64,000 bases of DNA from Pseudomonas fluorescens (GCF_001648775.1 NZ_LVEJ01000032.1:1-64000); one strand, 5' to 3'; counted from the first letter of the stretch, positions 17,688 through 26,957 are shown. The notes: generated by a model not told the origin, from the letters alone. Made by a program: numbers and translations.

Positions 17688-18589
17688 TGCGGACTCTCAT
17701 CTTCAGAATTCGGGGGTGTCGAGTAATTGGGGATTTCGCCGAGGCGGCGCAGGCCGTTGAAATGCTCGGGATCGTCGAGGTAGCGCAGCATGACCTGGCG
17801 CCACACCGGGTCGCCAAAGGTCTGCACATGGCCGCCACGGGTCAGTTGCAGCACACGGGGTGGCGGCGCAGCCTGATACAGGCGGATGCCGTTGGAAAGC
17901 GGTACCAGCGGGTCGTCGATGCTGTGAAAGATCAGCTTCGGCACGCCGTTGAGTTGCGGCATGGAATTGATCGCGCTGTCGCCATCGGGCACCAGCCACG
18001 ACAGCGGCACCTGGAATGGCCAGGTCAGCCACGAGGTACTGAGCGCGTATTGGCCAACGCTGCGGTAACTGGCGGGCACGCCGTCGAGCACCAAAGCCTT
18101 GAGCTGCTTTTGTCTTTCGGGATGTTGTACCAGCCAATGCACCGCCATCGAACCGCCAAGGCTCTGGCCGAGCAGCACCAGCGGTTTGCCTTTGACTTGC
18201 GGCGCCTTGTCGAGCCAGGCAAACGCCGCGTCGATGTCCTGATAGATCGCCGGCAAACTCGGCTGGCCCTCGGACAAACCATAACCACGATAGTCCACCA
18301 ACAGCACCTGATAGCCGTTTTTAGGCAACCACCAACTGCCACCCAAGTGCATCGGCAGATTTCCGCCGTTGCCATGCAGGTGCAGCACCGTGCCTTTGAC
18401 CTCGACGCCGGGTTTGGCCGGCAGCCACCAGGCGTTGAGCTTCAAGCCATCCGCTGTCACCAGCGTGACGGTGCGGTATTCGAGTTTGGCTTTTTCCGGG
18501 GTAAAAATCTGACCGGGTTCGGGGTAGAACAACAAAGAACTGCAACCACTGAGGGTCAGGAGCAGGCAGAAAATGCCGAGGATTCTCAT
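17684..18589 (-). CDS. Alpha/beta-hydrolase lipoprotein
   Basis: The product is 301 residues. A lipoprotein signal ends LTLSGC at about residue 16, then comes an alpha/beta-hydrolase fold: oxyanion region HLHGNGGNLP, the nucleophile elbow LLGQSLGGS, the acid in HSIDDPLVP, and the catalytic histidine in RGGHVQTF. It resembles the YfhR/Bem46 (DUF4.. BAAT-like) serine hydrolases and should sit in the envelope; the substrate is unknown. ATG 18589 is chosen over TTG 18619 because it starts the signal peptide cleanly. It overlaps the next gene by 4 bp. Confidence 0.87.
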   Translation of the reverse strand: MRILGIFCLLLTLSGCSSLLFYPEPGQIFTPEKAKLEYRTVTLVTADGLKLNAWWLPAKPGVEVKGTVLHLHGNGGNLPMHLGGSWWLPKNGYQVLLVDYRGYGLSEGQPSLPAIYQDIDAAFAWLDKAPQVKGKPLVLLGQSLGGSMAVHWLVQHPERQKQLKALVLDGVPASYRSVGQYALSTSWLTWPFQVPLSWLVPDGDSAINSMPQLNGVPKLIFHSIDDPLVPLSNGIRLYQAAPPPRVLQLTRGGHVQTFGDPVWRQVMLRYLDDPEHFNGLRRLGEIPNYSTPPNSEDESPQ

Positions 18590-18647
18590 CCGGTGAAACC
18601 TCGCAAAAGAAGTTGGCAATACGATCCAGAGAAAAGCAAATATCCCT

Positions 18648-18737
18648 GTGGGAGCGAGCTTGCTCGCGAAGGCGGAGTGTCAGTCGACAAATAGTCTGAA
18701 TGTCAGACCGCTTTCGCGAGCAAGCTCGCTCCCACAG
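18648..18737. repeat. Inverted REP pair
   Basis: REP cores at 18648-18670 and 18713-18737 face each other between the QEGLA protein gene and the hydrolase gene. Confidence 0.9.
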
Positions 18738-18751
18738 GGGTAACTCATCGC

Positions 18752-20029
18752 CTAGAGGATATTGGAGTAATCCGCTTCGATCCGGTCCAGGCTCAAATGG
18801 TTGAGGAAGTTGGAGAAGCACATCCACGCCGACAACGCATTCAAATCGCGGAACTGATCCGGCAGATACTTCGGCGGCACCACCAACCCTTCATCCACCA
18901 ACTGGCGCAGGGTACGCATGTCTTCCAGGGTGGTCTTGCCACAGAACAACAGCGGAATCTGCTCAAGCTTGCCCTTACGCACGGCCAACTGAATGTAGTT
19001 GTAAACCATGATAAAGCCCTTGAGGTAGGACAAGTCTTTGGTGAATGGCAGACCGGTCGGCGTTGAGCCACGGAAAACCCGACTGGCATTGCCGTAACTT
19101 TCCGCCATTTCAAAACCCTGCTCGCGGAAGAACTCGAAGATCTGCAGGAAGTCGGCGCCCTCCTCGACCATGTGAATGGCGCGCGTACGGTTCGTCAGTT
19201 TGCGCAGGCGACTCGGATAGGAGGCGAAGGTGATGATTTCCATCAGGATCGCCAGGCCTTCCTGCGTCACCGTCGACGACGGCGGGCCTTTGGAGAGGAA
19301 GGTGCAGATCGGCTGGTTCAGACCATTGAGCGTGGTGCCGACGTGCACCAGACCTTCGTGGACTTCCAGCGCACGCACGTCGCGGTCGTTGAACATCGCA
19401 TCGGTGCGGATCTTGATGTAGTCAGCGCCCGCTGCGGCGTCAGCAACGATGCCGTCGGACTCAAACACGCGAATGGTTTCCTCGGCCTCGCCGAAGACTT
19501 TGTTCAAACGGGTTTGCAGCAGGTGCACGGCGTCTTTGGCGGTGAGGATTTTCGGCTCGTCCTTCAGATCGCCACGGCCATCAATGTTGTTCAGGTAGTC
19601 GGACATCATCAGGCCGAGGTCGGCCAGGGTCGGGTCACCGGCGTGGAACGCATCGGACGCGGCGCCATACAGCTCTTGCGAGATCAGGCCGAAATCCTCG
19701 GTGCCGCGCGCTTCGAGCATGCGCACCACCATGCGGTATTCCTTGCACATGCGCCGCATGATCTGCCCGACCGGATTGAACTGGCCGAGCTGGCGGGTGA
19801 TGTCGCGCTCGATGTTCTGGAATTCCAGTTTGACCTTGCTCGAATCGAAACTCAGCGGCCGATTGAGGTAATAGTCGCGATCCACCGCCGGCATTTCCTT
19901 GCCTTTGGCCCTGAGGAAACCCTTGCGGATGTTCTCGTCCCACTTGACCGCGTCGAGCACACGGATCGGCGTCTGCGCCAGCACAATGCGGTCGGACAAC
20001 ATGCGTATCGTCTGCTGGTAATCGTCCAC
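18752..20029 (-). CDS. QEGLA-motif protein (DUF1704 family, putative zinc metallopeptidase)
   Basis: The product is 425 residues. The signature QEGLA is at 256-260, placing it in the bacterial 'flavohemoglobin expression-modulating QEGLA motif' group of DUF1704. Residues 224-229 read HEGLVH, an HExxxH pattern, and E257 of QEGLA follows 33 residues after E225. In the eukaryotic relatives (KIAA0895/MATCAP) an HExxxH plus a downstream glutamate binds zinc for carboxypeptidase action, so a peptidase role is a reasonable inference. The start is GTG 20029 with AGGAG six bases upstream. It follows a lipoprotein gene by 33 bp, probably in one operon. Confidence 0.88.
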   Translation of the reverse strand: MDDYQQTIRMLSDRIVLAQTPIRVLDAVKWDENIRKGFLRAKGKEMPAVDRDYYLNRPLSFDSSKVKLEFQNIERDITRQLGQFNPVGQIMRRMCKEYRMVVRMLEARGTEDFGLISQELYGAASDAFHAGDPTLADLGLMMSDYLNNIDGRGDLKDEPKILTAKDAVHLLQTRLNKVFGEAEETIRVFESDGIVADAAAGADYIKIRTDAMFNDRDVRALEVHEGLVHVGTTLNGLNQPICTFLSKGPPSSTVTQEGLAILMEIITFASYPSRLRKLTNRTRAIHMVEEGADFLQIFEFFREQGFEMAESYGNASRVFRGSTPTGLPFTKDLSYLKGFIMVYNYIQLAVRKGKLEQIPLLFCGKTTLEDMRTLRQLVDEGLVVPPKYLPDQFRDLNALSAWMCFSNFLNHLSLDRIEADYSNIL

Positions 20030-20062
20030 CCGAAACTCCTGTAGAAAACCTGACGTTCTGAA

Positions 20063-20617
20063 TTATTTAGCGCGGGCCTGGCGCTGGTAGCGCACGGCTT
20101 CGACGAAGACATCGGAATTGGCCGGATCGTCGAGGTAAGCAAAGACCTTGTCGAGGTTGCTGTCGACCAGTACGCCGTCGCCATCGTCGGTCGCGAAGGC
20201 CTGACCGTCGAGGGCTTTTTGTTTGATTGCCTGATTGATCTGTTCGAGATCGAGGTTATAGACCACCAATTCGTGTTTATCGGTGAGTTCGAAACCGGCA
20301 ATGATGAAGTGGCCGCCGAAGCGCGCCGGGACTTTCGCCGACAGATACCAGCGGCTGCCATGGCGCGACACGGTGAAGGGATAGGCTTCGCGCTCGTGAG
20401 GTTTGGCCTTGAAATAGGTGACGGCCTGATAGCGGTCATTGCCCAGGCGGGTCAGCTCAAGGTTCATCGGCTCGCCCCAGGCATTGGTGCTCGACCATTT
20501 GCCGAGCAGGCCCTTGGGCGCCGGGTCACTGGCGGCCAGCGGTTCCTTGAAGGTCACCAGACAACCACTGAGCAGCAGGAACGACAAGGCGATCAGCACG
20601 CCACGCCAGGCTTTCAT
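20063..20617 (-). CDS. Lipoprotein of unknown function
   Basis: The product is 184 residues with a lipobox at LLLSGC (about residues 14-19). The mature part looks beta-rich: GLLGKWSSTNAWGEPMNLELTRL, RYQAVTYFKAKP, RWYLSAKVPARFGGHFIIAGFEL. It may be a lipocalin-like small barrel. It is cotranscribed with the QEGLA-motif gene, so the two may work together, but that is only context. Confidence 0.82.
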   Translation of the reverse strand: MKAWRGVLIALSFLLLSGCLVTFKEPLAASDPAPKGLLGKWSSTNAWGEPMNLELTRLGNDRYQAVTYFKAKPHEREAYPFTVSRHGSRWYLSAKVPARFGGHFIIAGFELTDKHELVVYNLDLEQINQAIKQKALDGQAFATDDGDGVLVDSNLDKVFAYLDDPANSDVFVEAVRYQRQARAK

Positions 20618-20666
20618 TCAAAACTCCCTATGAACATTGGCCGCCCTCGAATACACCACTGAACCT

Positions 20667-20756
20667 GTGGGAGCGAGCTTGCTCGCGAAAGCGGTGGTAC
20701 TGCCAACATTAATGTTGAATGTCAGTCCGTCTTCGCGAGCAAGCTCGCTCCCACAG
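20667..20756. repeat. Inverted REP pair
   Basis: REP cores at 20667-20689 and 20732-20756 lie between a tetR gene and the lipoprotein gene. Confidence 0.9.
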
Positions 20757-20779
20757 GGTCAGGTGTTTCCCCCAGAGGG

Positions 20780-21493
20780 TCAGACCGACGCAAGCACCAG
20801 GTGCATGTAACGCGTCAGAATGCCGAGCATGTCCTCTTCGGCCAAAGGCTCGGCGTCGTTGAGCAGGCCCTGATATTCCATCCGTCCGATAATCGCCGTC
20901 AACACCTTGGCATCCTGTTGCGGTTCACGCGAGCCCAGCACCTGGAACAACTGGCAGGTGCCCTGCAACAGAATCTGCTGATGCGAGCGCACCAGAATCG
21001 CCAGACGCGGATTAAGCAGCGCTTCCTGGCGGAACGCCTGCTCGGCCATCAAATGCTCACGCCGGTTAACCAATTGCCGGTGCACATAGTCGGCCATTAA
21101 CCGCGCAATGTCGTCCGCCAGTTGCGAGCGCGACTCGGGGCTGCCGTCGCCGCTGACGACCATGTCACGCAACAGACCTTCATTGTTGACCCACAACTTG
21201 GCCATGTAGGCCGCGCTGCGCTCGACGTATTGGGCGAAGGTATCGGTGAGCAGGTCATCGATGTCCTTGAAGTAATACGTGGTCGCCGACAGCGGCACGC
21301 CGGCTTCAGCGGCGACTGCGCGGTGGCGCACCGCACGTACGCCGTCGCGCACGACAATGCGCATCGCGGCGTCGAGAATGTCCTGGCGACGCTGCTCACT
21401 GCCCTGTCGGCTGGCCTTGCGGCCCTGGTACTGAACACTTTCAGCGACCGCAGTGGCGATACCCGCTGCACCTTCTTGAGCTAATGCACCCAT
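20780..21493 (-). CDS. TetR family transcriptional regulator
   Basis: The product is 237 residues from ATG 21493; the frame to 21556 would begin in the terminator of the upstream lysS gene. The helix-turn-helix is at about residues 45-75 (GVRAVRHRAVAAEAGVPLSATTYYFKD), after a basic, repeat-rich start. The order TetR-lysS-prfB matches P. aeruginosa PA3699-PA3701. No divergent target is adjacent, so its regulon cannot be inferred. Confidence 0.9.
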   Translation of the reverse strand: MGALAQEGAAGIATAVAESVQYQGRKASRQGSEQRRQDILDAAMRIVVRDGVRAVRHRAVAAEAGVPLSATTYYFKDIDDLLTDTFAQYVERSAAYMAKLWVNNEGLLRDMVVSGDGSPESRSQLADDIARLMADYVHRQLVNRREHLMAEQAFRQEALLNPRLAILVRSHQQILLQGTCQLFQVLGSREPQQDAKVLTAIIGRMEYQGLLNDAEPLAEEDMLGILTRYMHLVLASV

Positions 21494-21557
21494 CACGACA
21501 GAACTTCCTCTGCAATTCAAAAGTAACCAATTGATACATTTGTACCAGACAGGCAAT

Positions 21558-21588
21558 AAAAAGCCGCCTGTTTTAGGCGGCTTTTTAA
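21558..21588 (-). terminator. Rho-independent terminator of lysS
   Basis: AAAAGCCGCC-TGTTTTA-GGCGGCTTTTT forms a stem with a T-run on both strands. It lies 10 bp beyond the lysS stop and ends the prfB-lysS transcript before tetR. Confidence 0.93.
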
Positions 21589-21597
21589 CTGAAACGT

Positions 21598-23100
21598 TTA
21601 CGCTTGCGGTCGCATGTGCGGGAACAGGATCACATCGCGGATCGACGGCGAGTTGGTCAACAACATCACCAGACGATCGATGCCGATACCTTCACCGGCC
21701 GTTGGCGGCATGCCGTACTCCAGCGCGCGAACGAAGTCGGCGTCATAGTGCATGGCTTCGTCGTCGCCGGCGTCCTTGTCGGCCACCTGCGCCATGAAGC
21801 GCTCGGCCTGGTCTTCCGCGTCGTTCAACTCGGAGTAGGCGTTGGCGATTTCACGGCCACCGATGAACAGCTCGAAACGGTCGGTGACGTTCGGGTTGTC
21901 ATCGTTACGACGCGCCAGTGGCGACACTTCGAACGGGTACTGAGTAATGAAGTGCGGCTGTTCCAGCTTGTGCTCGACCAGTTCTTCGAAAATCATCACC
22001 TGCAACTTGCCCAGACCTTCGAAGCCCAGCACCTTGGCGCCGGCCTTCTTGGCGATGGCGCGGGCCTTGTCGATGTCGTTCAGATCATCGGCGGTCAGCT
22101 CAGGGTTGTACTTGAGGATCGAGTCGAACACCGACAGACGCACGAACGGCTCGCCGAAATGGAACACCTTGTCGCCGTACGGCACGTCGGTGCTGCCCAG
22201 TACCAGCTGCGCCAGTTCACGGAACAGTTCTTCGGTCAGGTCCATGTTGTCTTCGTAATCGGCGTACGCCTGATAGAACTCCAACATGGTGAATTCCGGG
22301 TTGTGACGGGTCGAGACGCCTTCGTTACGGAAGTTGCGGTTGATCTCGAAGACCTTTTCAAAACCACCAACCACCAGACGCTTGAGGTACAGCTCCGGGG
22401 CGATACGCAGGAACATTTCCATGTCCAGCGCGTTGTGGTGGGTTTCGAACGGCTTGGCCGCCGCGCCGCCCGGAATGGTCTGCAGCATCGGCGTTTCGAC
22501 TTCGAGGAAGTCGCGCTTCATCAGGAAGCTGCGGATGTGCGCGATCACTTGCGAACGCACGCGGAACGTCTGGCGCACTTCATCGTTGACGATCAGGTCA
22601 ACGTAACGCTGACGGTAGCGCTGTTCGGTGTCGGTCAGGCCGTGGTGCTTGTCCGGCAGCGGGCGCAGCGATTTGGTCAGCAGACGCACGCTGGTCATTT
22701 CAACGTACAGGTCGCCCTTGCCGGAACGCGCCAGGGTGCCTTCGGCGGCAATGATGTCGCCCATGTCCCAGGTTTTCACCGCGGCCAGGGTGTCTTCCGA
22801 CAGGGTTTTACGGTTGACGTAGACCTGGATGCGACCGGTCATGTCCTGAATCACCATGAACGAGCCACGGTTGAGCATGATGCGACCGGCAACCTTGACC
22901 GGGATTGCAGCCTCTGCCAGCTCTTCCTTGGTCTTGTCCGCGTATTTCTTCTGCAGATCTTCGCAGTAGTTTTCGCGGCGGAAGTCGTTCGGGAAGGCGT
23001 TGCCCTTGGCGCGCTCGGCAGCCAGCTTTTCCTTGCGCAGGGCGATCAGGGAGTTTTCTTCCTGTTGCAGGGCTTGCGGGTCGAGTTGTTGGTCGCTCAT
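21598..23100 (-). CDS. lysS: Lysyl-tRNA synthetase, class II
   Basis: It charges tRNA-Lys. The 500-residue product has the N-terminal OB-fold anticodon-binding domain (about 60-170; KVAGRIMLNRGSFMVIQD) and the class II catalytic core. Motif 1 falls around VETPMLQTIPGGAAAKPF, motif 2 around FRNEGVSTRHNPEFTMLEFY, and motif 3 in GIGIDRLVMLL. It follows prfB with a 112-bp gap, as in many gammaproteobacteria. Confidence 0.97.
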   Translation of the reverse strand: MSDQQLDPQALQQEENSLIALRKEKLAAERAKGNAFPNDFRRENYCEDLQKKYADKTKEELAEAAIPVKVAGRIMLNRGSFMVIQDMTGRIQVYVNRKTLSEDTLAAVKTWDMGDIIAAEGTLARSGKGDLYVEMTSVRLLTKSLRPLPDKHHGLTDTEQRYRQRYVDLIVNDEVRQTFRVRSQVIAHIRSFLMKRDFLEVETPMLQTIPGGAAAKPFETHHNALDMEMFLRIAPELYLKRLVVGGFEKVFEINRNFRNEGVSTRHNPEFTMLEFYQAYADYEDNMDLTEELFRELAQLVLGSTDVPYGDKVFHFGEPFVRLSVFDSILKYNPELTADDLNDIDKARAIAKKAGAKVLGFEGLGKLQVMIFEELVEHKLEQPHFITQYPFEVSPLARRNDDNPNVTDRFELFIGGREIANAYSELNDAEDQAERFMAQVADKDAGDDEAMHYDADFVRALEYGMPPTAGEGIGIDRLVMLLTNSPSIRDVILFPHMRPQA

Positions 23101-23129
23101 GTCTTTAGATATTCCATCAGGTTCATTGC

Positions 23130-23185
23130 CTCCGGGCCTTGCGGCCCGGGGATCGCCAGCAGGCTGGCTCCTACAGGGATCGAGG
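23130..23185. repeat. Hairpin and variant REP between prfB and lysS
   Basis: CCGGGCCTTGCGGCCCGG folds into a hairpin at about 23132-23149. A different REP-like core follows, ATCGCCAGCAGGCTGGCTCCTACAG (23151-23175), whose GCCAGC/GCTGGC arms pair. It is unlike the CGCGAGCAGGCTCGC type used elsewhere in the window. Confidence 0.65.
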
Positions 23186-23212
23186 TGAATCAGTCGCCCT
23201 GTATTGCGTCTT

Positions 23213-24308
23213 TTACAGCCCTGATTTCAGGCTGGCATACAGGTATTCGTCGATATCACCGTCGAGTACCTTGTCGCAGTCGCTGCGTTCGATGTTGGTG
23301 CGCAGATCCTTGATCCGCGACGCATCGAGCACGTACGAGCGAATCTGGTGACCCCAGCCGATGTCGGACTTGGTGTCTTCCAGCGCTTGCGACGCGGCGT
23401 TGCGTTTCTGCATTTCCTGCTCGTACAACTTGGCCCGCAACATTTTCATGGCGGTATCCTTGTTGGCGTGCTGGGAACGTTCGTTCTGGCAGCTGACCAC
23501 GGTGTTGGTCGGTACGTGAGTAATCCGTACGGCCGAGTCGGTGGTGTTTACGTGCTGACCACCGGCACCGGAGGAACGATAGGTGTCGATCCGCAGGTCT
23601 GCCGGGTTGATTTCGATTTCGACCTTGTCGTCGATCTCTGGCGAGACGAACACCGCGGAGAACGAGGTGTGGCGACGGTTGCCGGAGTCGAACGGGCTCT
23701 TGCGCACCAGACGGTGCACGCCGATCTCGGTACGCAGCCAGCCAAAGGCGTATTCGCCCTTGATGTGCACGGTCGCACCTTTGATACCGGCGACTTCACC
23801 GGCCGACAGTTCCATGATAGTCGCGTCGAAACCGCGTTTATCCGCCCAGCGCAGGTACATGCGCAGGAGGATGTTGGCCCAGTCCTGGGCTTCGGTGCCG
23901 CCAGAACCGGCCTGGATGTCCAGGTAGGCGTTGTTCGGGTCCATTTCATGGCTGAACATACGGCGGAATTCGAGTTTGGCGAGGTTTTCCTCGAGACGGG
24001 CCAGCTCGGCGACGACATCGCCCACTGCGCCTTCGTCGTTTTCTTCGACGGCCATGTCCAGCAGGTCGCGGCAATCGGCCAGGCCAGCGTTCAATTCGTC
24101 GAGGGTATCGACGATCTGCGCCAGCGCCGAACGCTCGCGGCCCAGCTCCTGGGCGTATTCAGGTTTGTTCCAGACACTCGGATCTTCAAGCTCGCGATTG
24201 ACCTCAGTCAGACGCTCATGCTTTTGATCGTAGTCAAAGATACCCCCGAATAGTTTCGGAGCGCTCGGACAGGTCCTTGATGGTGTTCAGGATCGGGTTG
24301 ATTTCCAT
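23213..24308 (-). CDS. prfB: Peptide chain release factor 2, made by programmed +1 frameshift
   Basis: RF2 ends translation at UGA and UAA. The gene starts at ATG 24308 (MEINPILNTIKDLSERSETIRG) and reads 24 codons to an in-frame TGA at 24236-24234. Skipping T24236 moves reading into the long frame (24235 to 23213), giving about 364 residues, the normal RF2 length. The long frame carries the GGQ motif (SSGAGGQHVNTTDSA) and the RF2 stop-codon region. A frame that starts only at 24094 misses the N-terminus. The annotation is therefore complement(join(23213..24235,24237..24308)). Confidence 0.97.
24233..24248 (-). promoter_or_regulatory. prfB autoregulatory +1 frameshift site
   Basis: On the minus strand the codons read CGG GGG TAT CTT TGA C. 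The internal Shine-Dalgarno-like GGGGG lies three bases before CTT, and TGA-C is a weak stop context. This is the classic RF2 shift site: when RF2 is scarce, ribosomes slip from CUU to UUU and continue. Confidence 0.96.
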
Positions 24309-24412
24309 GACGGGCAGCACTCGTTGGCGAACTTTTGAAAGCCGGCGAGTATAACGTAATCAGGCTGGGACGGCAGCCCGTCTGGCGGGTGTGGGGATCA
24401 TTAAACCCTTTG

Positions 24413-24875
24413 CCCTCACCCTAGCCCTCTCCCAGAGGTAGAGGGGACTGATTGGGGGATATTCGGAAGGTACGCCGACCTGAAATGGCTATGCTGAATC
24501 CATGATCGCCAAGGCTTTCAGGCGGAAATTGGCGTATAGGCCTGCCCTCACCCTAGCCCTCTCCCAGAGGGAGAGGGGACTGATTGGGGGATGTTCGGGA
24601 GGTACGCCGACGTGAAAGGGCTTTGCCGAATCCATGATCGCCAAGGCTTTCGGGCGGAAATTGGCGTACGGGCCGGCCCTCACCCTAGCCCTCTCCCAGA
24701 GGTAGAGGGGACCGATCGGGGGATATTTGAGAGGTACGCCGACGTGAGAGGGCTTTGCTGAATCCGGAAGTGCCAAGCTTGCAGATCCATAATCGACTCG
24801 TTCGATCAGGTCGATGTACAGCGCCAGACACCACGGTCGGCCCCCTCTCCCTCCGGGAGAGGGCTGGGCGGGCGG
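24413..24875. repeat. Tandem 132-bp array in a dispersed C-rich element
   Basis: CCCTCACCCTAGCCCTCTCCC recurs at 24413, 24545 and 24677, exactly 132 bp apart, with matching linkers (GTACGCCGACGTGAAAGGGC, then TGATCGCCAAGGCTTTC). The third unit breaks near 24770 and runs into GATCAGGTCGATGTACAG, AGACACCACGGTCGG and an inverted C-rich end, CCCCCTCTCCCTCCGGGAG (24840-24858). No gene lies between prfB (24308) and wspR (24897). Confidence 0.92.
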
Positions 24876-24896
24876 CGTTCCGATGAGGGTCAGCCG

Positions 24897-25898
24897 TTAC
24901 TCGATCCCGACCTGGTTGCGGCCATTGTTTTTGGCCAGGTACAACCCGCGATCCGCCGCCGAGATCAGCAAGCGGCAATCCGTACCCGACTGCGGCACCA
25001 TCGTCGCCAGGCCGATGCTGATGGTCAGGCTGGCGCCTTCAGCCGGGGCGTTATGCGGAATATTCAGCGCGGCCACGGTCTGACGCAATTTCTCTGCAAC
25101 CAGCCGCGCACCACCCGGCGAGGTGTTCGGCAACACCAGCACAAACTCTTCCCCGCCATAACGCGCCGGCAAGTCCGACGGTCGCGCGCTGGCGTCGCGG
25201 ATCGCCGTGGCGACCTTGCGCAACGCCTCATCCCCTTCAACGTGACCAAAGCTGTCGTTGTACGACTTGAAGTAATCGACATCGATCATCAGCAGCGACA
25301 ACTGGCTCTGATCCCGCAACGAACGACGCCATTCCAGCTCCAGGTATTCGTCGAAATGGCGGCGATTGGACAACCCGGTCAGGCCATCGGAGTTCATCAA
25401 CCGTTGCAGCACCAGGTTGGTATCGAGCAATTGCTGCTGGCTGACCCGCAATGCACGATATGCGGCATCACGTTGCAGCAACGTCATGTAGGAGCGCGAG
25501 TGATAGCGGATGCGCGCCACCAGTTCGATGGTGTCCGGCAGTTTCACCAGATAATCGTTGGCCCCGGCCGAGAATGCCGCACTCTTGATCAGCGGGTCTT
25601 CCTTGGTCGACAGGACGATGATCGGAATGTCCTTGGTCGCCGGGTGATTGCGGTACTCACGCACCAGGCTCAGGCCATCGAGGCCGGGCATCACCAAGTC
25701 CTGCAGAATCACCGTCGGCTTGATCCGCACCGCTTGCGCAATGGCCTGATGCGGGTCGGAACAAAAGTGGAAGTCGATGTTCTCTTCGTTCGACAGCCCA
25801 CGGCGCACGGCTTCGCCGATCATGGCCTGATCGTCCACCAACAACACCATGGCGGCGTTTTCGTCGGTTTTAATGTCGTCGATCTGTAAGTCATTCAT
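24897..25898 (-). CDS. wspR: Diguanylate cyclase response regulator WspR
   Basis: WspR makes cyclic di-GMP when phosphorylated by WspE. The 333-residue product has an N-terminal receiver domain with the phospho-acceptor D67 (QDLVMPGLDG), a coiled-coil linker (about 135-170) and a GGDEF domain with active-site GGEEF at 248-252. The inhibitory RxxD site is intact as RPSD (239-242), five residues ahead, so product inhibition is expected. It is the last gene of the wsp operon, 48 bp after wspF. Confidence 0.97.
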   Translation of the reverse strand: MNDLQIDDIKTDENAAMVLLVDDQAMIGEAVRRGLSNEENIDFHFCSDPHQAIAQAVRIKPTVILQDLVMPGLDGLSLVREYRNHPATKDIPIIVLSTKEDPLIKSAAFSAGANDYLVKLPDTIELVARIRYHSRSYMTLLQRDAAYRALRVSQQQLLDTNLVLQRLMNSDGLTGLSNRRHFDEYLELEWRRSLRDQSQLSLLMIDVDYFKSYNDSFGHVEGDEALRKVATAIRDASARPSDLPARYGGEEFVLVLPNTSPGGARLVAEKLRQTVAALNIPHNAPAEGASLTISIGLATMVPQSGTDCRLLISAADRGLYLAKNNGRNQVGIE

Positions 25899-25946
25899 GG
25901 GCGGTCACCTGAGTACTGCGGGGGCCAGGATTGCGGATTGACCTGA

Positions 25947-26957
25947 TCATTTGGGGAAAATCTCCTGCAATCGTGGCGCTATTCTTTCCAGTGGACGTAT
26001 TTCTACGGCGGCATCAATGGCCGCAGCGGCCTTGGGCATGCCATACACCGCACTGCTGTGCTGATCCTGCGCGATGGTCAGATAACCCTGTTGGCGCATG
26101 AGCTTAAGCCCTTGCGCCCCGTCGCGTCCCATCCCGGTCAATAAAACCCCGACGGCGTCGCCATTCCAATAGCTGGCGACACTCTCGAAAAACACGTCGA
26201 TCGAGGGACGGTAAATCTCGTTCACCGGCTCGGCGGTGTAAGCCAGCGTGCCGTTTTTCAACAAGCGAATATGGTGATTGGTGCCCGCCAGCAATACCGC
26301 ACCGGCCTGCGGCGGTTCGCCCTCGCGGGCCAGGCGCACATTGAGGCCACTGGCGCTGGCCAGCCATTCGGCCATGCCGGCGGCGAAGACCTGATCGACA
26401 TGCTGCACCAGCACGATGGCTGCCGAGAAATCCTTCGGCAAGCCTTTGAGTAATACTTCCAGCGCTGCCGGCCCACCGGCGGACGAGCCGATCGCCACCA
26501 GCCGCTGGCGCGAAGCGGAGCTGCGCTGGGGTGTCGGCGTCGGGCGTGAGCGTTGCGGCTTGTCGCCAATCAGCCAGCCAATATTGAGGATCTTGCGCAG
26601 TAACGGCGCGGCTGCTTCCTGCGCATTGCCGGCGCCGAGGGCCGGGGTATCGACCACGTCCAGCGCGCCGTGGCCCATGGCTTCGAACACCCGGTGCACG
26701 TTCTGCTGACGGTCGACGGTCACAATGACGATGGCGCACGGGCTTTCGGCCATGATCCGCCGGGTGGCTTCGACGCCGTCCATCACCGGCATGATCAAGT
26801 CCATGAGGATCAGATCCGGGGTGTTTTCGGCACACAGTTGCACCGCCTCGGCGCCATTTCTGGCGACCCAGACCACTTGGTGCGCCGGCTCGAAGGCGAG
26901 CGCCCGGCGCAGCGCCTCCACCGCCATTGGCATATCGTTGACGATTGCGATCTTCAT
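25947..26957 (-). CDS. wspF: CheB-type methylesterase WspF
   Basis: WspF demethylates the receptor WspA and so resets the pathway; its loss in other pseudomonads locks the system on and gives wrinkly colonies. The 336-residue product has a receiver domain with D53 (LMDLIMPVMDG) and a C-terminal CheB esterase with serine in AIGSSAGGPAALE (about 156-168), histidine in LVQHVDQVF and aspartate in GMGRDGAQG. Its ATG overlaps the wspE stop by 4 bp. No truncation is seen. Confidence 0.97.
   Translation of the reverse strand: MKIAIVNDMPMAVEALRRALAFEPAHQVVWVARNGAEAVQLCAENTPDLILMDLIMPVMDGVEATRRIMAESPCAIVIVTVDRQQNVHRVFEAMGHGALDVVDTPALGAGNAQEAAAPLLRKILNIGWLIGDKPQRSRPTPTPQRSSASRQRLVAIGSSAGGPAALEVLLKGLPKDFSAAIVLVQHVDQVFAAGMAEWLASASGLNVRLAREGEPPQAGAVLLAGTNHHIRLLKNGTLAYTAEPVNEIYRPSIDVFFESVASYWNGDAVGVLLTGMGRDGAQGLKLMRQQGYLTIAQDQHSSAVYGMPKAAAAIDAAVEIRPLERIAPRLQEIFPK

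Noticed and set aside
21604..23313. 569-codon open frame on the + strand across lysS
   Set aside because: It is the antisense shadow of lysS (motifs of lysyl-tRNA synthetase are intact on the minus strand).
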